Source of the DNA: Vanessa cardui
Taxonomy: Eukaryota; Arthropoda; Insecta; Lepidoptera; Nymphalidae
Direction of reading: 5' to 3'
NCBI RefSeq assembly: GCF_905220365.1
Contig: NC_061147.1
Span: forward strand, 3,162,001-3,226,000
DNA length: 64,000 nt
The notes below the pieces were generated by a model. That model did not search any database and had not been told where the DNA came from. It saw nothing but the letters and a program-made list of their open reading frames with translations. Every line of letters starts with the position of its first letter. Positions within the stretch are counted from its first letter, which is position 1. Position numbers and translations under genes: made by a program. Below, piece by piece: positions 47,601 through 53,818 of this stretch.

Positions 47601-49727
47601 CAGCTTCCATCGGAGACATCGTCAGCAATTCCGTGCTTGCAGTCACCGCTCAATATATGTTTGAACAAATAAGTAAGTGTTATATTTGGATCTTTTTAGA
47701 ACTTAAATATGAATGATTTGATTTGTATTGGAATAAAAGACAAAAATATACTTGGCACTTAACGACAATTTAGTAGCTTATTGTCTTGTGGATATGTTAC
47801 AAAAAACAGTACAGTCGTAAGGTGTGAAAAATAGCATTTATCTTTCCATGGAGTTTAAGCTTACTTCCTACCAATTTCATTAAATTTATTTGAGTGGCCG
47901 AGAAAAAGTAATAGACACAAGCACAGATATTTAGAGTTACGTTTGCATTTAAAATTATAACATAGATATATTATTATATGACTACGGCTCCTTACATTTG
48001 TATTTTGTGATTTTTGAGGTTTTTAAATCTGTTTGACTCGATGGATTCAATCCTTTTGAAAGTGTATCATTTGTTTATTTCTGCTTTGCAGAAGTCTCTC
48101 TGTGGCAGCCCATTGCTCTTCTTTGCGTCTACTACAGCCTTCTCCCAATCTGGGTGTTTATTGTTTGGAAGAACAAATATACCAAGACCGTGCTCACGAC
48201 TGGTTGGACGCCAGTTATTTCAGCTCTCTTTATCAGCGGGTAAGATAAAAACTTTCAATGTAATACTGAGTATTGTGTTGAAATGAATTATAAATTTATT
48301 CTACATAGCAACGGCTAAAGTCATAATCCGGTACAAAAGTATCGTATTAGTATAAATACAATGGAATGATAAATTGATGATTAAGTACTAATCTCTGGTC
48401 TTATCTTATTTTGCAGTATCGGTGGTATTGTCCTTGACCAAGCGGTCGAACAATATCAAGGCTACGAGGTATTCCAACCTATAGTTAACGGTATCGGTGG
48501 TAATCTGGTCTGCGTGCAGTCTTCAAGGCTAGCTACGAATCTCCATCAGACGGCAATCCCTGGGGTGCTTCCGGAGAACACGAGGATTATCGAATGGCCG
48601 TGGAAGACTCTGTTCTATGGAAGTGAGTATGAACAGTGCTAAATGAAATTATTTCATTTTTCAAAAATCAATCAATCTTTAATTCTATAAATTATAGATT
48701 TTGATCACGCATTTGATAGACCTTTCAATTATTGTATATTTAGAGCAATTTTTACAAACTTATATTTTAAACATTACCGAAATTTCTTGGTATAATTTTT
48801 CAAATATTTCCTAAAATGTCATCAATGATTGAAATAGATACTTAATCTTCCTGTATTATGTTCACAGCTACCGCATCGAAGGTTGCAAGAATGCTGCTCA
48901 TCCTCGCGGTCTGCGGTCAGATCATATTCATGGTGGTCGCTGACTTCGTGTACCAAGGATTTGTATCCCTCCAGTTCGCATTTGGAATTACTTACGTATT
49001 ATGCTCGTTAATACAGGTTAGTGATGTTTAAATTATGTGATTTATTTAAATGGCTAAAAGAAGGTTTTACTGTTATCCTTCTTTAATTTTTTTTATGTAA
49101 TGTAATGGAAGATGGTCCACCTCATCTTAAATGATCACCACTACCAACAGACATTGGCACTACTTACTTAGTTTTGAAATGCTATATGTTATTCTTATAT
49201 GTAACTTTTTATATAATATTTATATTGTTACGTTTATGTGCATTTCTTATAATTGTATACCCAACTATAAAGTTAAGGTTAACAAACGATTTATTATATA
49301 TTTCTGATTTCCGATTTCTCGGAAAATGCCTTCGAACTAGGTCCACATTTTATTCAAATTTGGGTAGCTTGATTTTGACCAAAAAATGTTTCCAATAAAA
49401 TCAATTTAAAAAGTGATAATTCTTCTACGTTTCACAAATATCATAACAGTATTGAACCTTTTTACTTATAATTGTAAGTTTATCTTTTTTAATCTCGGCA
49501 CATAATAGCTCCAATAACAATGGTTTCCTATATTTCAGGTCATGGTGCTTTTGTATCTTTCATACATCTTGATTCACTTCATGTGGAAGAAGAAGAAGGA
49601 CCCCGACAACGCAGCCATCCCTTACCTGACGGCTTTGGGCGATCTCCTGGGCTCCGTTTTCCTCGGTCTAGCGTTCGTTATTCTGTCTCTATTCGGTCTG
49701 GAATACGGCAACAATGTTCCGAACTAG
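14590..49727 (+). CDS. SLC41/MgtE-family magnesium transporter, 11 coding exons
   Basis: Multi-pass membrane carrier of the SLC41 family (eukaryotic relatives of bacterial MgtE), expected to move Mg2+ or similar divalent cations across the plasma membrane. Exons: 14588-14680, 26711-26841, 37578-37682, 41512-41578, 45956-46068, 46585-46729, 47526-47672, 48092-48239, 48417-48622, 48868-49016 and 49539-49727. Every junction has GT/AG and keeps the frame, giving 496 residues, close to the roughly 510 usual for SLC41A1. Residues 1-80 are a polar, cytosolic-looking tail. Half one has P125...GLKGNL (129-134), ASRLST (139-144) and TPLAASIGD (240-248). Half two repeats this with P337...GIGGNL (341-346), SSRLAT (351-356) and IPYLTALGD (461-469). 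The protein ends in a hydrophobic segment and a short polar tail. The ATG at 14590 is followed by G at +4, but an upstream coding exon cannot be excluded. The family call is firm; the A1, A2 or A3 subtype is not resolved. Confidence 0.93.
14862..15075 (+). mobile_element. SINE-B copy 4, head missing
   Basis: Body and tail only: CATGCTTAATTTGTGTTTTT to TTTACATGCTGTTGTTCTTC. Lies 180 bases after the exon 1 donor. Confidence 0.7.
15076..16430. other. SLC41 intron 1, no feature
   Basis: Very AT-rich intron DNA, especially 15640-15960. No recognisable repeat or exon was seen. Confidence 0.5.
16441..16674 (+). pseudogene. non-LTR retrotransposon C-terminal relic
   Basis: One continuous frame, with a single TGA near the middle, reads VTPIAEKLSRRQQHSMG, a stop, then GRPLEWDGYRSRGRPKKRL and MDYVKNDIV...DVWKEKTCC, ending with TAA at 16672. 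The RGRPKKRWMD-type block followed by RDVW is the typical end of LINE reverse transcriptases (RTE/Jockey-like tails). Confidence 0.6.
16850..17124. mobile_element. MITE-1 copy 3, in SLC41 intron 1
   Basis: Left end CGACACAACATAGATGTAGC, right end eroded (GCTATATCTAAATTGTGTC). The interior matches copies 2 and 4. Confidence 0.75.
17397..17790 (+). mobile_element. SINE-A copy 3, split by Rep-G
   Basis: Head at 17397-17447 (GACGATCTCCCTGGTCAAGT) and body at about 17631-17790 (TCTGGAGTCTGTCTGTGGTA to ATGTATGTAATGTTGTC). Rep-G sits between them at 17448-17630. Confidence 0.7.
17448..17630 (+). repeat. Rep-G copy 3, nested in SINE-A
   Basis: AATCAAAATCAAAATAAACT to TTCAACATTTAAAAAATACA; it interrupts SINE-A copy 3. 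Confidence 0.7.
17870..20040. other. SLC41 intron 1, no feature
   Basis: AT-rich with many short A/T runs. Only a scrap of SINE-B-like head (TTGGATTTGAACCCATAATC) at about 17808-17868 precedes it. Confidence 0.5.
20044..20345. mobile_element. SINE-B copy 5, head-to-head chimera of two half copies
   Basis: 20044-20145 is the 3' half on the minus strand (CAGCCTGTAAATTTCCCAC to CCAATGCGGG). From GGGTTCAAAACCCAGGCAAG at about 20142 the plus-strand body follows, through to GAGAGGAGGCCTTAACCCAG. The result is an imperfect palindrome. Confidence 0.65.
20401..20570 (+). mobile_element. SINE-A copy 4
   Basis: Head with TCTAGTGGTGTG and B box GGTTCGATTGC. A deletion removes the segment between TTGTCTTGGGTCT and the tail. 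Confidence 0.75.
20895..21168 (+). repeat. Rep-E
   Basis: AAGCCCGGCCGCGTCTGTCT, CCAAAATTACTAAACGGATT and TTTCATGCGGTTTTGAC, ending in CCGTGCGAAGCCGGGAAGGA. A related 3' end occurs at 42268-42300 (CCCGTGCGAAGCCGGGACGG). Confidence 0.55.
21305..21480 (+). repeat. Rep-D copy 1
   Basis: From CTAGCGACACGCCTTCACAC to GCGACTTTGTTTTATACTAT, with an internal deletion relative to copy 2. Confidence 0.6.
21481..22890. other. SLC41 intron 1, no gene
   Basis: AT-rich. ATGAATGTCATTCATTTTGAATGTC at about 21758-21781 is a small local palindrome-like motif (given here over its whole length only by position and core ATGTCATTCAT). Includes the likely 3' flank of the candidate exon at 22897. Confidence 0.4.
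22897..23047 (-). CDS. candidate 3'-terminal exon of an unidentified minus-strand gene
   Basis: On the minus strand an acceptor (TGTATTTAG) is followed at 23047 by one base and then 49 codons and a TGA at 22897-22899. The peptide is acidic and Trp-rich: LMEEVYYIWERIVVNEEMD, later SQNWEDGGWTEVDPFIETT and the end AIPVVG. An AATAAA on the minus strand lies about 180 bases downstream (22711-22716). Base composition is markedly less AT-rich than the flanks. I do not recognise the family. It lies in SLC41 intron 1 on the opposite strand. It could also be a retrocopy fragment. Confidence 0.4.
23848..24040 (+). repeat. Rep-F copy 4
   Basis: AATACTAGTAGTCGCCCGAA to TTTCACATTTATAATATTAA, with the TAGCCTATGTCCTTTTTTGG middle. 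Confidence 0.6.
24203..24385 (+). repeat. Rep-C copy 4, decayed
   Basis: Has CCACCTGATGGTTAGTGGTCA, GCTCACTCACCCTTCAAA and CTGCTTGGCGGTA. The 3' third is replaced by the LINE relic that follows. Confidence 0.55.
24389..24557 (+). pseudogene. non-LTR retrotransposon C-terminal relic (CR1/Jockey type)
   Basis: Open frame VLQKRAIRAINNLGAKEP and onward, with HSIGTRNKEFELKFD before TAA at 24555. The LQKRAIR...I...LG block followed by H-S-x-x-TRNK is the standard C-terminal tail of CR1/Jockey-like reverse transcriptases. Confidence 0.65.
24920..25085 (+). repeat. Rep-G copy 4, decayed
   Basis: TCAAATCAATTTGATTCAAG, TTTCGGAAAGCAG, then GCAAGAAACTCTCATAGTTG in Rep-G order. Confidence 0.45.
25327..25616 (-). 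mobile_element. SINE-B copy 6
   Basis: Well preserved minus-strand copy from the TTTACAGGTTG end-match to GAGATGGCCCAGTGGTTAGA. Confidence 0.8.
25910..26147 (-). mobile_element. SINE-A copy 5
   Basis: Nearly full length. A small inverted duplication of ACCCATTAAAACC-type sequence lies near the head (26092-26122). Confidence 0.75.
26393..26672 (+). mobile_element. SINE-B copy 7, adjoining SLC41 exon 2
   Basis: Intact head (GAGATGGCCCAGTGGTTAGA) and tail (ACAGGCTGTTGTTG). Only about 38 bases separate its end from the exon 2 start at 26711. Confidence 0.8.
26711..26841 (+). CDS. SLC41 exon 2
   Basis: Acceptor ...TTTGTTACAG before 26711 and donor GTAAGT at 26842. It reads EIGSPDSGFTMASMNSNG, then a Ser/Pro/Lys-rich stretch ending KQPLSG, residues 31-74. 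The internal ATG codons at 26743 and 26752 could serve as alternative starts if transcription began downstream of exon 1. A SINE-B copy ends only about 40 bases before the acceptor. Confidence 0.85.
26937..27160 (+). mobile_element. SINE-A copy 6, just downstream of SLC41 exon 2
   Basis: Starts GACGACCTCCGTGGTCGAAT, about 95 bases after the exon 2 donor. The B box is slightly eroded and the tail ATGTATGTGATGTTGT is intact. Confidence 0.75.
27161..28219. other. SLC41 intron 2, no feature
   Basis: No repeat or exon recognised; CATTTAGATTAAATGTT-type AT-rich sequence throughout. Confidence 0.45.
28220..28530 (+). mobile_element. SINE-B copy 8
   Basis: Near-intact copy with a longer (GTT) tail at 28508-28530; the head box is TGGCCCAGTGG. 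Confidence 0.8.
28545..28695 (+). repeat. Rep-F copy 5
   Basis: AAAAAAGTAGCCTATGTCCT to TTACTTTCACATTTATAATA; starts 15 bases after SINE-B copy 8. Confidence 0.6.
29066..29285 (-). mobile_element. SINE-A copy 7
   Basis: Full-length minus-strand copy; the head reads CCATGGTCGAGTGG and the B box has one missing base. Confidence 0.75.
29400..29600 (+). repeat. Rep-C copy 5, decayed
   Basis: Shows CTAAGATGTTATGTC, CATACTCACCCTTGAAACCGG and a broken CGGTACCTACCCA end. Confidence 0.5.
29838..30103 (+). repeat. Rep-D copy 2, full length
   Basis: CTAGCAACCCGCCCCGACTT, then CACATTAGAAACTTCTAAAA, CCTCGAATCACTCTATCTAT, CGCATCATAATCCGTCGCG and GCGACTTTGTTTTATACTAT. Confidence 0.65.
30171..30463 (+). 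repeat. Rep-C copy 6, full length
   Basis: ATAGGTTGGTGGACGAACTA to the CTACCACCAAG end; the whole family layout is present. Confidence 0.75.
30464..32141. other. SLC41 intron 2, no feature
   Basis: AT-rich. A 66-codon minus-strand frame at 31766-31966 lacks any coding signal. Confidence 0.45.
32142..32412 (+). mobile_element. SINE-B copy 9
   Basis: Diverged copy; it has lost the final TTTACAGGCTG block. SINE-A copy 8 follows 90 bases later. Confidence 0.7.
32500..32722 (+). mobile_element. SINE-A copy 8
   Basis: One of the best preserved copies: A box TGGTCGAGTGG, B box GGATCGATTCCC and an unbroken body and tail. Confidence 0.8.
32723..33987. other. SLC41 intron 2, no feature
   Basis: Slightly higher GC at 33360-33620 (GGCCCGTAACCCATTGCGCT), with no open frame of note. 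Confidence 0.45.
33988..34202 (+). mobile_element. SINE-B copy 10, internally deleted
   Basis: The head is present (GAGGTGGCCCAATGGTTAGA). A deletion removes the ATTCATCTCG...CTGCATG part. A separate 3' fragment of the same family is at about 34284-34345. Confidence 0.7.
34346..37577. other. SLC41 intron 2, no gene
   Basis: AT-rich. The stretch 35260-35480 is less AT-rich (GATATCGCGTAGCGCGGGAA) and could hold an alternative promoter or UTR exon, but nothing proves it. Poly-T runs at 36364 and 36601. Confidence 0.35.
37578..37682 (+). CDS. SLC41 exon 3, first membrane segment
   Basis: Acceptor GTTACAG before 37578 and donor GTAAGT at 37683; phase 0 at both ends. It encodes residues 75-109: a basic/aromatic KKEERWWNT entry, then a Gly-rich hydrophobic helix (about 84-106) with PFFIAGCGTIGAGLVLG, typical of the first span in each SLC41 half. 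Confidence 0.9.
37925..38038 (-). repeat. Rep-C copy 7, fragment
   Basis: GCAAGGGACATAACATCTTAG and CATTAGGTGGCC. It starts about 240 bases after SLC41 exon 3. Confidence 0.5.
38093..38292 (+). mobile_element. SINE-A copy 9, 5' truncated
   Basis: Begins at AAGTAGTGTGTACACCGG, lacks the first 15 bases, and has a deletion after GGGTTCGAT. The tail is complete. Confidence 0.7.
38642..38992 (+). repeat. Rep-G copy 5, longest
   Basis: TAAAATCAAAATAAACTTTAT through ACCACCGGTTCGGAAAGTAG, TATGTATGTAATGTATCCTG and GATTAGAATTTACGAAACAG. Gives the best view of the family's 3' part. Confidence 0.7.
39290..39367 (-). CDS. candidate internal exon, minus strand, unidentified
   Basis: The minus strand has an acceptor (TTTGACACAG) before 39367 and a donor GTAAGT after 39290. 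They bound 26 open codons: VFPQYYGNKDHDGLQLL, then MEPPNVVLD. Phase 0 at both ends. The composition looks protein-like, but the stretch is short and no partner exon is proven. It lies in SLC41 intron 3. Confidence 0.25.
39610..39718 (+). CDS. candidate internal exon, plus strand, unidentified
   Basis: An acceptor (GCGCATTCAG) and donor GTAAGC bound 36 codons plus one base: LAYTVLTMLEVLRVTAGRI, then LESGNNMRETALLIVRE, an amphipathic helix pattern. Adding it to SLC41 between exons 3 and 4 would shift the frame by one base, so it is not a simple cassette exon. It sits in a GC-richer island (39450-39890). Confidence 0.2.
40338..40440 (+). pseudogene. non-LTR retrotransposon C-terminal relic
   Basis: Frame RSWMRVAGDRPQWRALGEA, then YVQQWTKTG and a TGA, followed by GATGAT repeats. 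The W-M-x-x-A-x-D-R...W-R...GEAYVQQW tail is characteristic of LINE polyproteins common in moths and butterflies, and the trinucleotide repeat is the expected 3' end. Confidence 0.65.
40612..40750 (+). repeat. Rep-F copy 6
   Basis: Weakly conserved: TTCAGTTCAGAGGTTTAGGC to GAGTTACTTTTGCATTTATA. Confidence 0.45.
40823..41073 (+). repeat. Rep-D copy 3
   Basis: ACTAGCGACTCGCCCCGGAT to GGCTTTGTTTGATACTATGT; moderately diverged. Confidence 0.6.
41512..41578 (+). CDS. SLC41 exon 4, start of first MgtE-like signature
   Basis: Acceptor TTTTTCAG and donor GTACGT. It encodes residues 110-131 (NWEVFQ..., VLVPSLSGLK) and the first base of Gly132. It carries Pro125 and the Gly-Leu-Lys part of the half-one ion-pathway signature, which continues in exon 5. 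Confidence 0.9.
41580..42727. other. SLC41 intron 4, no gene
   Basis: A CAACAACAACAACA run at 41950 and a Rep-E-like 3' end at 42268-42300; otherwise AT-rich. Confidence 0.4.
42728..42875. mobile_element. MITE-2, short hairpin element with 29-bp perfect terminal inverted repeats
   Basis: The terminal repeats at 42728-42756 and 42847-42875 are exact reverse complements over 29 bases (ATTGAAATAAAACTAGTTAT and onward). The interior has CCGACGTTTCGAGCACTTTA and CGTGGTCACGGGTAGAC. Total 148 bp, in SLC41 intron 4. No clear target duplication was seen. Confidence 0.7.
43110..43266 (+). mobile_element. SINE-B copy 11, short
   Basis: Intact head (AGATGGCCCAGTGGTTAGAG) joined after about 70 bases to the 3' end, with the central 110 bases deleted. 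Confidence 0.7.
43915..44062 (-). repeat. Rep-C copy 8, decayed
   Basis: GTTGGTGACGCATTGGCTATA and GGCCAGTAGCGTTGGAAGGCCCA-like sequence (given here as two short blocks) in Rep-C order. Confidence 0.4.
44360..44605 (-). mobile_element. SINE-B copy 12
   Basis: Minus-strand copy lacking the CATTGGAACAGCG block; the head is eroded. Confidence 0.7.
45440..45653 (-). mobile_element. SINE-B copy 13
   Basis: Minus-strand copy with the 3' terminal 40 bases missing; the head reads CCGAGTTGGCCCAGTGG. Confidence 0.7.
45715..45930 (-). mobile_element. SINE-B copy 14, heavily decayed
   Basis: Recognised by TTTTCCTTCACCACCGAGCG and flanking similarity. Ends about 25 bases upstream of SLC41 exon 5. Confidence 0.5.
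45956..46068 (+). CDS. SLC41 exon 5, GNL...ASRLST motif
   Basis: Acceptor GTTACAG and donor GTAAAG. It encodes the rest of Gly132 to Gln169: GNLDMCLASRLSTQANLG and then an amphipathic stretch. G-N-L followed by A-S-R-L-S-T is the most diagnostic SLC41 motif in half one. A badly decayed SINE-B ends about 25 bases before the acceptor. Confidence 0.92.
46585..46729 (+). CDS. SLC41 exon 6, membrane spans
   Basis: Acceptor TTTTAG and donor GTAAGT. It encodes residues 170-217: a hydrophobic helix VQAIVAATVVSMFAVIV, a short polar loop DKAFNGDY, and a second helix LLLIASAIFTATTTCFVL. The last base starts the Asp218 codon. Confidence 0.9.
46770..46998 (+). mobile_element. SINE-B copy 15, head missing, in SLC41 intron 6
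   Basis: Body and tail from CAAGCACCACTACATTTATG to TTTACAGACTGTTACTGTTA; it starts about 40 bases after the exon 6 donor. Confidence 0.75.
47247..47508 (+). repeat. Rep-D copy 4, at the SLC41 exon 7 acceptor
   Basis: TACTAGCGGCCCACCCGACTT to ACTATGTAATCATAATCAT; full length. Its end is about 17 bases from exon 7, so the branch-point region of intron 6 probably lies in or next to it. Confidence 0.65.
47526..47672 (+). CDS. SLC41 exon 7, first GD motif
   Basis: Acceptor TTTTCACAG and donor GTAAGT. It encodes residues 218-266: a helix with DFVMVMVIFGS, then NPDNVATPLAASIGD, where Asp248 matches the conserved acidic position that lines the ion path in MgtE proteins. The helix after it ends at QYMFEQI. 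The upstream intron is largely Rep-D sequence up to about 17 bases from the acceptor. Confidence 0.92.
47830..47965 (+). repeat. Rep-F copy 7, decayed
   Basis: ATGGAGTTTAAGCTTACTTCC to GAGTTACGTTTGCATTTAAA, in SLC41 intron 7. Confidence 0.45.
48092..48239 (+). CDS. SLC41 exon 8, start of second half
   Basis: Acceptor TTTGCAG and donor GTAAGA. It encodes residues 267-315: VSLWQPIALLCVYYSLLPIWVFIVW (a membrane helix), a basic cytosolic loop KNKYTKT, and a new helix beginning TTGWTPVISALFISG. The two left-over bases join exon 9 to give Gly316. Confidence 0.9.
48417..48622 (+). CDS. SLC41 exon 9, second MgtE-like signature
   Basis: Acceptor TTTTGCAG and donor GTGAGT. It encodes residues 316-384. 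The second-half signature is P337-IVNGIGGNL followed by VQSSRLATNLHQ, mirroring exons 4 and 5, then a loop IPGVLPENTRII and a Trp-rich segment before the next helix. Confidence 0.92.
48868..49016 (+). CDS. SLC41 exon 10, membrane helices
   Basis: Acceptor GTTCACAG and donor GTTAGT. It encodes residues 385-434: TASKVARMLLILAVCGQIIFMVVADFV and a second helix that ends CSLIQ. Phase 0 at its 3' end. Confidence 0.9.
49539..49727 (+). CDS. SLC41 exon 11, second GD motif and stop
   Basis: Acceptor ATTTCAG; TAG stop at 49725-49727. It encodes residues 435-496: a helix VMVLLYLSYILIHFMW, a basic run KKKK, then DPDNAAIPYLTALGD with Asp469 (counterpart of Asp248), a last helix and the tail GLEYGNNVPN. 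Confidence 0.93.
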   Translation, partial: VMVLLYLSYILIHFMWKKKKDPDNAAIPYLTALGDLLGSVFLGLAFVILSLFGLEYGNNVPN

Positions 49728-51820
49728 ATAATTAAATGTGGCTGAAAACCAAAAATATATAAATAAAAACTTTTAATCTGAATCTTACTACCGATCTATT
49801 AATGCTACTGCTATGCGTAGGTGATAGTGGCGCCTTAGCACAAAGCAAAACTTCATAAACATCGTCACTTTCATCGTATATGTTGGGAATAGGTCACGAG
49901 TTCGGTCTTAATAATTTAATCAAATCAAAATTGAGCGTTTGCGCTATTCTGTCCGTCAAAGGTATGTGAGATTTGTATGAATTATTTAAAAGAAATTTCG
50001 AAACAGTATTATGGGCATGAAAGGACGTATACTTAAACTTTTTAGTGCCAATTAATTTCGGGATTGTATACTATTGCGAGGTTTGATGCAATGTATTGCA
50101 AATGTTTCGAAACGTTTTAATGAGTATCATAAAAAAATAATGATAATGCAAAGTGACCCGCTTTCGTAGTGGTTCAAACTGTGATATGTTCCAAAAAAAT
50201 GTGATTAAATGCAATTATAATATTTAAATAAATGTATTAATTCATCTCGCGATGGACAATAATTTGATGACACTTGTGAAATGTCAAAGTGACATAAGCG
50301 CTGCTAAAAGACTACAGATAATTTCGCTTGATTTAAAACAATTGTCAGTTTTATTCGTTTTTGACGCGATATGTCAGTGATTTTTTTTTTTAATGAAATT
50401 CGGAAAGTGTATGATTGTAAGCATTCATTTCATTCAGTATATATATTGCATTTATTAAATTCATATTCGTAAATCTATGATCTTCAAATATTAAAATAAA
50501 AATTATTTAAATAGAAATCTTTGCAAATCGTGTAATTTTCATGTATCTCTTATATCGAAATTGTTTAATATTCTTATTAAAATAAATTGAATTACAGAGG
50601 CGTAACTAGAATATAATCCAAATGCCTGCTATTTTTTATCCGCCCTCTATTCGGGTAAAGGTATTTCGATGGTGTGCCTAGTGATCATTTTAAGAAGACC
50701 AGATTAAAAAACAAAAACGTATAGAACGAAAAGTCCTTTACTAGAGCGATTATTTTTTTTAAATTAATTATAGTTCATATACAGTATATCTCTATGCATT
50801 CCGTAAATAAAATTATATTTTGCGTATTCTTTTTTCAAATATAATTTTAATATTACCGCGCATATTCGATAAATAACCTTAAACATTAAGTACGTACCAT
50901 TCACGGTTGACAGTTCCTAGTTACGCCGATGTGGACATACTGTTATCTCTTTTCATTATATACAATATCATTCCGATAGACAGAGATAAATATCTCAATA
51001 GACTTTGATAGCTTAGTTAGCTGTTATTTTAGAAGAATGAGTACAATAAAGCAATGTATAGTATTAAGATACCTAAAGATAATTTATAAATAGTTGTAAA
51101 TTAATAGCCGATTGAATGAAAATGGTTGTAAGTTTGCTCGACGTATTATGTATATTGTGTATTACAAAATACTAAATGGATTTCTTTTTTATCTGTCTTC
51201 CTATTTGCTTGCTATAAAGACAATTTTTTTTTAATTGAACAAAGGCAGATACGGATTCAGCTATTAAATTTTTGGACGTAATGTTTAATGATTTAATCTA
51301 CAACTAAATTTATTTTTATATAAACGAAATGATTCCAATGCAGTTTTAATATAAAATATTAATTTAATTTAGGTCGAAGCGTTGTTATTGTGTTTGTAAT
51401 GTCACAAGGCAATAGTGACGGTACAACGTAGATAATAAGGTATATATTTGAATGAATGATGTGATACAACTGAGATTTTAATATGTATATATAGTTGATT
51501 GTTATGTAGTACGTAGGCCAAATAATCGCCGCTGACGTTTGTTTCATAAGCCCATGTTATTGTCAGAGAGATCGATAAGAATATGTTCACAAAATATGAT
51601 ATCAAGTAGTTTCTGATGCAAGGAGATTTTATGCATATTACGTTGTGTTGCAGTCCGTTTTATATAGTTGGTGCTGACTGGTGGTGGTGAAAGACTTAAG
51701 CATATTTTTAATATTAAAACAGTATACAATTAGGCAAAGTTAGCAACACACCTTCGTAATAAAAAAGAATTACACATTTAAAATCAAAAGTATTAAATAT
51801 TTATAATAACATTATAAAGT
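49728..51820 (+). other. probable SLC41 3' UTR and downstream AT-rich DNA
   Basis: An AATAAA lies about 30 bases after the stop (near 49761). Further AATAAA or ATTAAA-like sites follow near 50227, 50504, 50579 and 51047. No convincing ORF is present on either strand. The first signal would give a very short UTR; which one is used cannot be told from sequence. No recognisable repeat was seen between 49750 and 51820. Confidence 0.4.
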
Positions 51821-51825
51821 TCGAA

Positions 51826-51962
51826 TGGTGTGTAACAGGCACAACTGACATAACATCTTGGCTGCCAAGGTTGGTAGCGTATTGGTGATATGGGGAATGT
51901 GACGGGCCAATGTTTTTGGCCAGTGGTGATCAAATGTCACCAGGTTGCCCATTAGCCAGTCT
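51826..51962 (-). repeat. Rep-C copy 9, decayed
   Basis: CATAACATCTTGGCTGCCAAG, GTTGGTAGCGTATTGGTGAT and CCAGGTTGCCCATTAGCCAG. Confidence 0.5.
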
Positions 51963-52522
51963 GATTGAATTGACATACAAATTGGATTGGAATGTATGGG
52001 TTATATATAAATTTACATATTAATCTCTATTCTGACAATACATGGCGCTAAATTAAGACGTATTTTAGACGTGGAGAGTTGTTATAGAAAAAGACAGTAT
52101 TTTTAATTGCAAAGAGTAATGTTTAATTATTTCATGAAATGTATTGGTATTTTTTAATTAGGAAATTTTTATTTTAATAAAAACACTACGAAATTATTAT
52201 GTGTTTTCAATTGTAACGAGAGCTCATTAAGTTGATGAATTTTTAGACTTGACTGAAATTATTTTTATACAGCGCCTCGAGCCATAATCGAGTATTTGAT
52301 CCAATGTTTGATCCAATTTCGATTATCGAAAACACTTATACAAGTATTTTTTTATTTATAATTATACACGAATCGTTTTGTTTATTTTGTCAATGAGAAA
52401 TAATTCTGAAGTTGCCATTGGTGTATCAGGTGAACTATTACTGTAACGACACGAAAACTGATTTGAATACTAGCGTGAAATATCAGAAAATGACAATCGC
52501 CGTTGTGTGTATACGTATAGTA

Positions 52523-52850
52523 AGACACAAATTAGATGTAGCATCGGAAAATGCATTGGAATGAAAATAAAACCGATTACTGCCGATTTACACAACCAAC
52601 AGAAATAGCTCCCTATCGCGCCATTCGACGCTATTCGTCGCTATAGATTCACGCGTCAAAGAAAACAAGTGCATGTATATCGACGCGTCAATTTGACGAA
52701 TATATTAGGTCATATGATATTACAAATTATTACGTTTGTGTAAAGATCACATTCGTATCAGAAATAAATTTTGATAATTTGGGATAGCGTACTCAATTCG
52801 GATGTGATCGGTTTTACGAATTTTGCCGATGCGACATCTAAGTTGTGTCG
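52523..52850. mobile_element. MITE-1 copy 4, opposite orientation
   Basis: The longest copy. Its interior is in the reverse order relative to copies 1-3 (CGCCATTCGACGCTATTCGTCG), confirming a directional core between symmetric ends. TA flanks the right end. Confidence 0.75.
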
Positions 52851-53371
52851 TATATACATCGTATCATAAGTCAGTTGTCGAAAACTCAAGTGAGACGTTG
52901 AGTTCATACAGAATTTCACTGTGGAATATTTGGAATAAGGATTAGTGAAAAAGTACACCAAAAAAATCTGTATACACCAAATTGATGATAATACTATCCG
53001 TAAGCAGAACGTTTCTGATTTAATAAACTGGACTTAATCGATCATTGGTTGAATGGAACTGATGTTCAATAAACGCTTTGATTAATTTATACACACATAT
53101 ATTTATTACTTTTTTTTTTTTAATTCAAGAAATGAAACATTATTTTTATGTCATATAATTTAATGTACTGTGCTATTTTTATTGAAATATAAAAATGATT
53201 GATAATAAAAACTTTTTTTTATTAACCTCCAAGCAGTTGATTATTCTAATGGTTAATATATTCAATATCAGGCAAGATTATAAACAGAAGAGTCAAATCA
53301 TTCCCCTATAAATCGGTATTTATGATAGCATTATCTATTCCAAACATAAGAGAAGAAAATCCAAATCAAAC

Positions 53372-53668
53372 AACAATAGCAGCCTGTAAATTCCCACTGC
53401 TGGGCTAAAGGCCTCCTCTCCCTTTGAAGAGAAGGTTTGGAACATATTCCATCACGCTGTTCCAATGCGGGTTGGTGGAATGCACATGTGGCAGAATTTC
53501 GATGAAATAAGACACATGCAGGTTTCCTCGCGATGTTTTCCTTCACCGCTGAGCACGAGATTAATTATAACACAAATTAAGCACGTGAATCAGCGGTGCT
53601 TGCCTGGGTTTGAACCCGCAATCATCGGTTAAGATGCACGCGTTCTAACCACTGGGCCATCTCGATTC
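53372..53668 (-). mobile_element. SINE-B copy 16
   Basis: One of the most complete copies: head GAGATGGCCCAGTGGTTAGA, B box GGTTCAAACCC, clean tail. Confidence 0.8.
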
Positions 53669-53818
53669 CGATCAAACACCATTTGACAGCAAATTGACGC
53701 TATATCATTGGTACATTAATCGAATCAGTCAGAATCAGTCGTTATCATGCTCAATAACATAAGTAAAAATATTGAATCCCGTATAGTTGAACTAGAGATA
53801 AATATATACTAAATAATA

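Noticed and set aside
47420..47668. minus-strand ORF opposite SLC41 exon 7
   Set aside because: Shadow of the plus-strand exon and Rep-D.
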